Source of the DNA: Chloroflexota bacterium
Lineage (GTDB): Bacteria; Chloroflexota; Anaerolineae; Anaerolineales; Villigracilaceae
Assembly: GCA_016191985.1 (NCBI GenBank)
Contig: JACPVB010000056.1
Coordinates: 1 to 12,129, forward strand
Length of the DNA: 12,129 nt
Reading direction: 5' to 3'
This document shows positions 1-5,770 of this stretch, one piece after another. Position numbers and translations under genes: made by a program. Under the pieces are notes generated by a model that worked only from the letters and a program-made list of their open reading frames with translations, made no database searches and had not been told where the DNA came from. Position 1 is the stretch's first letter, and each line of letters starts with the position of its first letter.

Positions 1-1272
1 GAACCCCAATGGATGCTCGACTTCCGCCTCAAGGCGCTTGAGCATTACCTGGCACGCCCCATGCCAAATTGGGGACCGAGCCTCGACGAGATCAACTTTG
101 ACGAAATTTACTACTATGTCAAGCCAACCGAAAAGAGCGAAAAGAACTGGGATAATGTCCCCGACGACATCAAGAACACCTTCAATAAATTAGGTATCCC
201 CGAAGCCGAGCAAAAGTTTTTGGCCGGAGTTGGGGCTCAATATGAGTCTGAGATGGTGTACCACTCCATCCTCGAACACCTTGAAAAGCAAGGCGTCATC
301 TTCCTGTCCATTGAAGATGGTCTCAAGCAATACCCCGACTTGTTCAAGGAATACTTTGGCACGGTCATTCCAATTGAAGATAATAAGTTTGCCGCGCTCA
401 ACTCTGCGGTTTGGTCTGGCGGCTCGTTCGTGTACGTGCCAAAAGGCGTCAAAGTGGATTTGCCCTTGCAGGCTTACTTCCGCTTGAACACCGCCAACGT
501 CGGCCAGTTCGAACGCACCCTCATCATTGTAGATGAAGGCGCTTCCGTGCATTACGTGGAAGGCTGCACCGCACCCCAATACACCACCAACTCCTTCCAT
601 AGCGGCGTGATCGAGATCGTCGTCAAGAAAGGCGCGCGTTCTCGTTATTCGACCATTCAGAACTGGTCCACCAACGTCTTCAACCTCGTCACGCAGCGCG
701 CAAAAGTCTTTGCGAATGCTTCCCACGAATGGGTGGACGCGAACCTGGGTTCAAAGCTCACCATGAAATATCCATCCTGCTATTTGATGGAACCCGGTGC
801 GCACGGCGAAATGCTTTCCATGGCGTTTGCTGGCCCCGGCCAGCTTCAGGATGCCGGCTCGAAGATGATGCACTTTGCGCCAAATACCACCAGCAAGATT
901 GTTTCCAAGTCTATTAGCAAGAGCGGTGGCCGCGCCTCTTATCGCGGCATGGTCAAGGTGTACAAAGGCTCGAAGGGCGTCAAGTCCAACGTCGTTTGCG
1001 ACGCGCTTTTGCTCGACCCGAAATCCCGCTCCGACACCTATCCCACCATCGAAATTGACGAAGACGATGTCACCATCGGTCACGAGGCCTCCGTCAGCAA
1101 AGTGGGTGAGGAGCAACTCTTCTACTTGATGTCCCGCGGTCTCAGCGAAGAGGAAGCCACCACCATGGTCGTCTCCGGCTTCATCGAACCGCTCGTCAAA
1201 GAACTGCCGATGGAATACGCGGTCGAAATGAACCGCCTGATTCAACTTCAAATGGAAGGATCAATTGGGTAA
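1..1272 (+). CDS. sufB: SufB, Fe-S cluster assembly scaffold subunit (5' end missing)
   Basis: This is the cytosolic SufB subunit of the SufBCD complex, which builds Fe-S clusters and passes them to apoproteins. The frame is open from base 1 (Glu-Pro-Gln-Trp before the first Met at 13). SufB proteins have about 40-50 residues before the EPxWMLxFRLKAL segment seen here, so the Met at 13 is internal and the true start is outside the window. Visible family landmarks are the N-terminal PMPNWGP segment, the right-handed beta-helix core, and the C-terminal HEASVSKVGEEQLFYLMSRG block. The Cys codon at 997-999 (NVVCDALLLD) seems to match the Cys proposed as catalytic in E. coli SufB (Cys405, aligned from memory). 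sufD follows after 32 bases. A sufC ATPase gene would be expected upstream but cannot be seen. Family assignment is very secure. Confidence 0.97.
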   Translation, partial: EPQWMLDFRLKALEHYLARPMPNWGPSLDEINFDEIYYYVKPTEKSEKNWDNVPDDIKNTFNKLGIPEAEQKFLAGVGAQYESEMVYHSILEHLEKQGVIFLSIEDGLKQYPDLFKEYFGTVIPIEDNKFAALNSAVWSGGSFVYVPKGVKVDLPLQAYFRLNTANVGQFERTLIIVDEGASVHYVEGCTAPQYTTNSFHSGVIEIVVKKGARSRYSTIQNWSTNVFNLVTQRAKVFANASHEWVDANLGSKLTMKYPSCYLMEPGAHGEMLSMAFAGPGQLQDAGSKMMHFAPNTTSKIVSKSISKSGGRASYRGMVKVYKGSKGVKSNVVCDALLLDPKSRSDTYPTIEIDEDDVTIGHEASVSKVGEEQLFYLMSRGLSEEEATTMVVSGFIEPLVKELPMEYAVEMNRLIQLQMEGSIG

Positions 1273-1290
1273 GTCAAACTTAAGTTTGAC
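1273..1290. repeat. Perfect 18-bp palindrome between sufB and sufD
   Basis: GTCAAACTTAAGTTTGAC is its own reverse complement. It begins directly after the sufB stop codon (1270-1272) and ends 14 bases before sufD. It could be an RNA hairpin with almost no loop, an mRNA processing site, or a dyad bound by a protein dimer. No T-tract follows, so it is not an intrinsic terminator. The symmetry is seen directly; any function is inference. Confidence 0.6.
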
Positions 1291-1304
1291 GTACAGGAAT
1301 ACCT

Positions 1305-2639
1305 ATGCAGGAAAAACCAAAAGTATCAGTAAGCCGAACTCGACGTGAATCTGCCGCAAAGGACTTTACCTTTACGCAAGCAGATGTTCCCTCCGCAAAT
1401 GGACTCGCCTCTTTCCGCGCCTCAGCCTGGGACTCTTTTAAAAAGCTTTCCCTCCCCGTCAACACAGACGAGGCCTGGCGCCGCACCGATTTGCGTCTGT
1501 TTCCCGCGCCCGATTTCAAACTTCCGAAAAGCGGAGCGTTTGAAGATTTGCCCATTGTCCCTGAAGAACTGCTCAAGCCTCTCACTGGCGAACAGCACGG
1601 CGGACAGATCACCCTGCTGCCCGGCGGCTCCCAAATTCAATTGGATGAAGCCCTTGCAAAAAAAGGCGTGGTCTTCACCGATTTTCGTACAGCCGAAAAG
1701 AATCATGCCGACCTGCTCGCAAAATTGATTGGTCAGATCGTGAAGCCTGAAGATGGCAAATTTGCCGCGCTGGCTTCTGCCATGTCTGAAAACGGCGTGC
1801 TGCTTTATGTTCCCAAAAATGTGACTGTGGAATACCCACTGCATTCAGTATTGTGGGGACCAGGCACCGACCTCGCTCACTTTTCCCATTTGATCGTTTA
1901 CGTGGAAGATGGCGCGTCTGTGACCTACGTCCACGAAGCGGCATCACCGGATGAAATGGGCCATGCCATGCACGCCGGCGTGGTGGAAATTTACGTTGGC
2001 AAGGATGCAAACCTGCGCTTCGTCGAATTGCAATCTTGGGGACGCCACGTATGGAATTTCTCGCACGAGCGTGCCCGCGTGGAACGCGGTGGCAATCTCG
2101 ATTGGATCTTCGGCGCAGTCGGTTCCCGCATTACCAAGAATTTCTCCGATCTTGATTTGGCTGGCGAAGGCGCTCAGGGACGCATGTCTGGTTTCTATTT
2201 TACGGATGGGACCCAGCACCTCGACCACGATACCCAGCAAAATCACCTGGCTCCGCACACCACCAGTGACCTGCTCTTCAAAGGCGCATTAAAAGGAAAG
2301 AGTCGCTCTGTCTGGCAGGGCATGATCTATGTGGCGCCTGGCGCGCAGAAAACGGACGGCTATCAGGCCAACCGTAATCTCGTCCTCGACGACCAGGCCC
2401 GCGCTGATTCCATTCCGGGGCTGGAGATTCTGGCGGACGATGTCCGCTGTACGCATGGCGCAACGGTTGGTAAACTGGAGATGGAACCGCTCTTCTATTT
2501 GAAGTCGCGCGGCATTCCCCAGCGTGAAGCCGAACAACTGGTTGTGGAAGGCTTCTTCGACCCGATCATGCAGCGCATCCCATTTGAAGGTGTGCGCGAA
2601 AGATTCCAGCAAGCCATTCAAGATAAATTATCGAAGTAG
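1305..2639 (+). CDS. sufD: SufD, Fe-S cluster assembly complex subunit
   Basis: SufD pairs with SufB in the SufBC2D scaffold. The protein has 444 residues, a little longer than E. coli SufD (about 423). The N-terminal part (about 1-140) is helical and divergent and includes LPVNTDEAWRRTDL, the usual SufD 'EeWRyT' region. The rest is the beta-helix domain, with GKFAALASAM and LLYVPKNVTVEYPL paralleling SufB. The C-terminal block CTHGATVGKLEMEPLFYLKSRG is diagnostic; its His384 (codon 2454-2456) appears to match the His of E. coli SufD (His360) implicated in cluster assembly at the SufB-SufD interface. An AGGA sequence at 1295-1298 lies six bases before the ATG and supports this start. The stop is TAG, so TAG works as an ordinary stop in this genome. 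It is probably cotranscribed with sufB. Confidence 0.96.
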   Translation: MQEKPKVSVSRTRRESAAKDFTFTQADVPSANGLASFRASAWDSFKKLSLPVNTDEAWRRTDLRLFPAPDFKLPKSGAFEDLPIVPEELLKPLTGEQHGGQITLLPGGSQIQLDEALAKKGVVFTDFRTAEKNHADLLAKLIGQIVKPEDGKFAALASAMSENGVLLYVPKNVTVEYPLHSVLWGPGTDLAHFSHLIVYVEDGASVTYVHEAASPDEMGHAMHAGVVEIYVGKDANLRFVELQSWGRHVWNFSHERARVERGGNLDWIFGAVGSRITKNFSDLDLAGEGAQGRMSGFYFTDGTQHLDHDTQQNHLAPHTTSDLLFKGALKGKSRSVWQGMIYVAPGAQKTDGYQANRNLVLDDQARADSIPGLEILADDVRCTHGATVGKLEMEPLFYLKSRGIPQREAEQLVVEGFFDPIMQRIPFEGVRERFQQAIQDKLSK

Positions 2640-2645
2640 ATTATC

Positions 2646-2696
2646 AGACCTGACAGGTTTTCCCCTTTCGAGGATTTCGCAAAACCTGTCAGGTCT
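2646..2696. repeat. Long inverted repeat after sufD (16-bp perfect stem)
   Basis: Left arm 2646-2661 (AGACCTGACAGGTTTT) and right arm 2681-2696 (AAAACCTGTCAGGTCT) are perfect reverse complements around a 19-base loop. Each arm also contains a small palindrome with one odd central base (ACCTG-N-CAGGT). It starts six bases after the sufD stop. The following bases are purine-rich with no T-run, so a normal Rho-independent terminator is unlikely. It could stabilise the 3' end of the sufBD message, partly attenuate transcription, or be a dispersed palindromic element. The rest of the 2640-2799 spacer shows nothing else I can name. Confidence 0.75.
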
Positions 2697-2799
2697 TCAA
2701 GAGAAAGACATAAGCGTGGACAATGCCTGGGGTGTTTGACCAGTTGTCCCGTAAAAATGAGGCGGAGGGCGTCTCTATATTCAAGACAGGATGTGAGCT

Positions 2800-3396
2800 A
2801 TGGTAGTGAAATCAAAAGAAAAACACAAGGCAAAGTCAACGGTCAAGTCAAAGGCGGCGATAAAGGCGAAATCTGCTGGAAAGGCGGTTGCCAAACCGAA
2901 AAGCGCAAAAAAGATAGTTACGAAAACAATTGTGAGATCCAGCTCTCGAAGCGAGATCCAATCACAAGTTAAGACCGCATCCTCCACGGAGAATGCGGCA
3001 ACAAAACCGTCTGCGCGACCAGTCATCACCACTGTGGTGAAACGCACATTGACTCCGATGGTTGACCGTCAACCGCCGATCAAGCGCTCGCTGCGGGTGA
3101 ATCAATTTGCCTTTATGAAGGCGCCCGGGCTTGAGCATGCTTTTGAGGTGGGGGATAACGTGGAGGTTTTTTGCGACCACGAAAAAAGCCGTGAGCGCGT
3201 GCGCGGATGGATCAAAGGCATTGTGGTGCAGGTGGATAATAAAATGGTGGCGGTGCAGTTCCGCTCGAATGTGTATCTCACCGATGGCTGGATGGTTCCT
3301 GACCGCATCCTTTGGTATCCACTGACTTCCGAACATATTCGTCCACTGCCTGGCAAGAAGCCCGCGGCGAAGAAAGAATATATTCCAGATTATTAG
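2800..3396 (+). CDS. Lysine-rich protein with possible Tudor/SH3-like C-terminal domain
   Basis: I do not recognise this 198-residue protein as a named family. Residues 1-45 contain 15 lysines alternating with Ala, Ser and Val (KSK, KAK, KPKSAKK), resembling the tails of histone H1-like and other nucleic-acid-binding bacterial proteins. Residues 50-100 are low-complexity and probably disordered. Residues 115-183 look folded: FEVGDNVEVF, then W-I-K-G-I-V-V-Q-V, VAVQF, and DGWMVPDRILWY ending in HIRPL. That pattern of short beta strands with conserved Trp and Gly resembles Tudor, agenet or SH3-like barrels. No signal peptide or membrane segment is visible. GACAGG at 2785-2790 is a plausible ribosome site for the ATG. 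It sits between sufD and sufS, so it may be cotranscribed with them, but no Fe-S role is evident. The domain call is from residue pattern only. Confidence 0.75.
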   Translation: MVVKSKEKHKAKSTVKSKAAIKAKSAGKAVAKPKSAKKIVTKTIVRSSSRSEIQSQVKTASSTENAATKPSARPVITTVVKRTLTPMVDRQPPIKRSLRVNQFAFMKAPGLEHAFEVGDNVEVFCDHEKSRERVRGWIKGIVVQVDNKMVAVQFRSNVYLTDGWMVPDRILWYPLTSEHIRPLPGKKPAAKKEYIPDY

Positions 3397-3401
3397 CGGG
3401 C

Positions 3402-3465
3402 AAGTACGCAGGTAAACAAGTAGTCTCGTGTGTACCTGTGTACTTGTCTCCTTGTCTACTTATTC
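3402..3465. repeat. Octamer-periodic dyad array directly upstream of sufS
   Basis: The spacer divides into eight 8-base units ending exactly at the sufS ATG. Clear cases are ACTTGTCT (3442-3449) followed by CCTTGTCT (3450-3457), and on the left AGGTAAAC (3410-3417). The left half is roughly the reverse complement of the right: 3401-3414 pairs with 3433-3446 over 14 positions with one G-U pair. No Shine-Dalgarno sequence is present before the ATG. Parts recur as reverse complement before the Rieske gene: 3451-3463 matches 5224-5236, and 3410-3420 matches 5275-5285. Confidence 0.7.
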
Positions 3466-4692
3466 ATGACCCTTAATATCGAACAAATCCGCAAAGATTT
3501 CCCAATCCTCGAACGCACCACTCATAACGGCGCGCGCGTAATTTATTTGGATTCCACGGCCACTTCGCAGAAGCCTGTGCAGGTGATCGAGGCGATGAAC
3601 GAATATTATCGCCGCTCCAACGCGAACATCCATCGCGGCGTGCACACGCTGGCGTAGGAAGCCACGTCCATGTATGAAGGTGCGCGCGAAAAGATTGCGA
3701 AGTTCATCCATGCCGCTGCTTCACGCGAGATTATTTACACCCGCAACACAACCGAATCCATAAACTTGGTGGCGTATTCCTGGGCGCGCGCGAATTTGAA
3801 GGCGGGTGATCTCGTCATTTTGACAGAGATGGAACATCACAGCAACCTCGTCCCCTGGCATATGCTTCAAGCGGAACGCGGCATCGAGCTGGATTTCATC
3901 CCTGTGACAGACGATGGCTTGCTCGATCTCGAAACGTACAAATCGCTTCTTGACCGCCGCCCGAAGCTGGTCTCGTTTACGCACATGTCCAACGTCCTCG
4001 GCACAATCAACCCCGCTGCGGAGATCATTCGGCTCGCGCATGAAGCAGGCGCAGTGACTCTGGTGGACGGGGCGCAATCCGTCCCGCATTTGAAAGTGGA
4101 TGTGCAGGCATTGGACGCTGATTTCTACGCATTCTCCGCCCACAAAATGTGCGGACCTACCGGCATCGGCGTGTTGTATGGAAAAGCATCCCTACTCGAA
4201 GCCATGCCTCCATTTTTAGGCGGCGGCGATATGATCAAGGAAGTGAAACTGCGTTCCTTCCGCGCCAACGCCTTGCCGCACAAATTCGAGGCAGGGACTC
4301 CCGCCATCGCAGAAGCTGTCGGCTTTGGCGCTGCTGTGGACTACCTTTCAGCCATCGGCATGGAAGGAATCGCCGCGTATGAGCATGAGATCATCGAATA
4401 TGCGTTGGATCGCCTGGAGGAAATCCCCGGCGTGAAGTTGTTCGGTCCATCGGCGGATAAAAAAGGCGGGGTGGCGGCCTTCACGCTCGATGGGGTGCAT
4501 CCGCATGACGTGGCTCAGATTTTAGACCGCGATGGAATTGCCGTGCGTGCGGGCCATCACTGCGCCCAACCGTTACATGAAAAATTTGGCATCCCTGCCA
4601 CAAGCCGCGCCTCCTTCTATTTGTATAGCACGAAGGAAGAGGTTGACATGCTTGTGAACGGGATTTATAAAGTGAAAGAAATGTTTGGATAA
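3466..4692 (+). pseudogene. sufS: SufS cysteine desulfurase, interrupted by in-frame TAG at codon 64
   Basis: SufS is the PLP-dependent group II cysteine desulfurase that takes sulfur from L-cysteine for the SUF pathway, normally passing it to SufU. Read through, the frame has 408 residues, the usual length. It has the LDSTATSQKP N-terminal motif, the His pair at 124-125 (EMEHHSN), the Schiff-base lysine K227 in FSAHKMCGPTG, and the active-site Cys366 in RAGHHCAQPLHEKFG. The start at 3466 gives the standard MTLNIEQIRKDFPIL beginning. However, codon 64 (3655-3657) is TAG where the family has Glu (HTLxEEAT), one base from GAG. No other lesion is seen. AGGAAG (3656-3661) overlaps the stop and lies eight bases before an in-frame ATG at 3670, so a 340-residue reinitiation product with both catalytic residues is possible. 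Alternatives are recent inactivation or a base error. sufU follows after a 127-base spacer. Confidence 0.93.
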
Positions 4693-4694
4693 GG

Positions 4695-4822
4695 TAGTCT
4701 TTTGGTCTTGTAGTCTCGTGGCCGACTAGCCTGATAGCCCTCGCTGATAAAAATCAAGCGACCATTCGACCAACAGACAATTTGACCAAGTGACCATTCG
4801 ACTAACGGACTATTTGACAATG
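4695..4822. repeat. 128-bp octamer array between sufS and sufU, reaching the sufU start codon
   Basis: Sixteen 8-base units run in one register. The second half is strikingly regular: GAC begins at 4760, 4768, 4776, 4784, 4792, 4800, 4808 and 4816, with consensus GACnAnnn. It also has a 32-base higher-order repeat (4760-4791 against 4792-4823, 26 of 32 identical). The first half has units such as TAGTCTTT (4695-4702) and TAGTCTCG (4711-4718), roughly the reverse complement of the second half, meeting near CGCTGAT/ATCAAGCG (4742-4760). The last unit contains the sufU ATG. The 11-mer at 4710-4720 also occurs at 3420-3430 before sufS. It does not look coding, and there are no spacers as in a CRISPR. 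Confidence 0.8.
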
Positions 4823-5215
4823 GACGATCTCTATCGCGAAGTCATCATCGAGCATTATAAAAACCCATCGTATCGCGGCAAACTTGATCCGCATGATATT
4901 TCATTTGCGGATAATAATCCCCTGTGCGGTGACCACATTCAAATTGATTTGCGTGTGGATGGCAACGGGGTTGTGACTGAGGCCGTATTCGATGGGCACG
5001 GCTGTGCCATCTCGCAGGCCTCCGCCGATCTGCTGATGGAATCCATCATCGGCAAGCCGTTGGAGGAAGTGAAAAAACTCAGCAAGCAGGACATCCTCGA
5101 CCTGCTTGGCATCGATCTCGGCCCCGTGCGGCTAAAATGCGCCCTGCTTTCACTCAAAGTGTTGAAGGCTGGCGTGTATGGGTTGGGGGAAGCTGGCGAC
5201 GACCTGGTGGAATAA
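4820..5215 (+). CDS. sufU: SufU-type Fe-S scaffold / sulfur acceptor, short form
   Basis: SufU belongs to the IscU-fold family. In Gram-positive-type SUF systems it takes persulfide sulfur from SufS through a zinc-bound site. This 131-residue protein has all expected ligands: Cys36 and Asp38 in NPLCGD, Cys62 in GHGCAISQASADLLME, and Cys107 in PVRLKCALLSLKVL. Lys precedes the last Cys, as in SufU, where IscU has His. The Cys62-Cys107 distance (45) is shorter than in Bacillus SufU (about 62), so the family's roughly 18-residue insertion before the last Cys is largely absent. I chose the ATG at 4820 because MDDLYREVIIEHYKNP is the standard start; the longer frame from 4790 would translate the octamer array. 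No Shine-Dalgarno sequence is present. It lies between sufS and the Rieske gene in the same direction. Confidence 0.93.
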   Translation: MDDLYREVIIEHYKNPSYRGKLDPHDISFADNNPLCGDHIQIDLRVDGNGVVTEAVFDGHGCAISQASADLLMESIIGKPLEEVKKLSKQDILDLLGIDLGPVRLKCALLSLKVLKAGVYGLGEAGDDLVE

Positions 5216-5219
5216 AAAA

Positions 5220-5299
5220 GGAGATAAGTAGACAAGTAAACAGGTCGGCACGTACAAACGTGTTCCCCTGTTTACTTGTTTACCTGTATACGTTCACTC
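5220..5299. repeat. Octamer-periodic inverted repeat directly upstream of the Rieske gene
   Basis: This spacer also reads as 8-base units ending at the ATG at 5300. GTAGACAA (5228-5235) is followed by GTAAACAG (5236-5243) on the left; CTGTTTAC (5268-5275) is followed by TTGTTTAC (5276-5283) on the right. The halves form a stem: 5228-5244 pairs with 5267-5283 (17 positions, one G-U), with an inner hairpin CACGT/ACGTG at 5249-5253 and 5258-5262. No T-tract follows. GGAG at 5220-5223 is too far away to act as the ribosome site for 5300. Confidence 0.75.
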
Positions 5300-5647
5300 A
5301 TGTTCAACTACACAACCTTCGACGAATCAAAAGCTGAATTTTTAGAAATCGCTCCCGCATCCGAACTACCGAGCGGCGAGCGATTGTTTGTGGACCTGGG
5401 CGACAAGCCCATTGTCATTTTCAATATTGCGGGTCAGTTCTTCGCCATCGGCGATGTCTGTTCGCACGATGACGGTCCCTTGGGGGATGGGGTGATCGAG
5501 GGAAATAATGTTGTCTGTCCGCGGCACGGCGGAGAGTTTGATATCCGCACCGGGAAGGCCATGCAAATGCCCGCCGTGGTGGATATCCCCGCCTATCCCG
5601 TTCAGGTTCGGGATGGACTAATTTTTGTAGGTGTGCCAAAAGAATAA
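5300..5647 (+). CDS. Rieske [2Fe-2S] ferredoxin of the SUF locus
   Basis: This is a small soluble Rieske ferredoxin of 115 residues, of the type related to ferredoxin subunits of non-haem iron oxygenases. The two cluster-binding boxes are complete: C54-S-H56 and C73-P-R-H76, followed by GGEFDIRTGKAM. Two Cys and two His bind the [2Fe-2S] cluster. There is no signal peptide or membrane helix, so it should be cytosolic rather than part of a bc complex. I start it at 5300 (MFNYTTFDESK); the in-frame ATG at 5276 lies inside the octamer repeat and would add eight poorly conserved residues. It is the last gene before the terminator at 5655. Rieske proteins next to suf genes are seen in several phyla; it may supply electrons for assembly or be an early client. 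That role is inference. Confidence 0.92.
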   Translation: MFNYTTFDESKAEFLEIAPASELPSGERLFVDLGDKPIVIFNIAGQFFAIGDVCSHDDGPLGDGVIEGNNVVCPRHGGEFDIRTGKAMQMPAVVDIPAYPVQVRDGLIFVGVPKE

Positions 5648-5654
5648 ATCGAAA

Positions 5655-5684
5655 GCCTTCGGTGTCGTCACCGAAGGCCTTTTT
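5655..5684 (+). terminator. Rho-independent terminator closing the suf locus
   Basis: A perfect 10-bp stem, GCCTTCGGTG (5655-5664) with CACCGAAGGC (5669-5678), has a four-base TCGT loop and is followed by CTTTTT. It begins eight bases after the Rieske stop codon. On the opposite strand the hairpin is followed by TTTC, so it may also partly stop the convergent minus-strand transcript. Confidence 0.92.
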
Positions 5685-5726
5685 GTCGTTGATTATTATT
5701 ACGGCGCAGGAATTTCCTCGTAAATC

Positions 5727-5744
5727 GCCGCCGGGGACGGCGGC
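5727..5744. other. GC-rich hairpin in the convergent spacer
   Basis: GCCGCC (5727-5732) pairs with GGCGGC (5739-5744) around a six-base loop, between the suf terminator and the stop of the minus-strand TPR gene. Only a TTT follows on the plus strand and GATTTA on the minus strand, so it is at best a weak or backup terminator. Nothing else is evident in 5685-5770. Confidence 0.35.
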
Positions 5745-5770
5745 TTTGAGCCTGACTTTGTGCTGTAATA

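Noticed and set aside
190..726. Long open frame on the minus strand inside sufB (178 codons), and a similar one at 751-1251
   Set aside because: They lie wholly within a well-conserved SufB frame and their products have no recognisable domains; shadow frames.
2736..2972. 78-codon plus-strand frame overlapping the lysine-rich gene
   Set aside because: It overlaps in another frame, starts far from any ribosome site and has no coherent domain; a shadow of the low-complexity region.
3655..3657. TAG read as pyrrolysine or as a reassigned sense codon
   Set aside because: sufD, the lysine-rich gene and the Asp-box gene all end with TAG, and the site is a conserved Glu with no catalytic role that would call for an unusual amino acid.
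4790..4819. Upstream ATG as the sufU start
   Set aside because: The ten extra residues are translated octamer repeat, and the family begins at the MDDLYREV segment.
4695..4822. Possible CRISPR array because of the regular repeats
   Set aside because: Units are 8 bp, degenerate and contiguous, with no unique spacers; period and dyad do not fit CRISPR.
5276..5299. Upstream start for the Rieske protein, counted from the preceding in-frame codon
   Set aside because: It would begin in the inverted repeat and add residues without family support; the ATG at 5300 gives a normal N-terminus.
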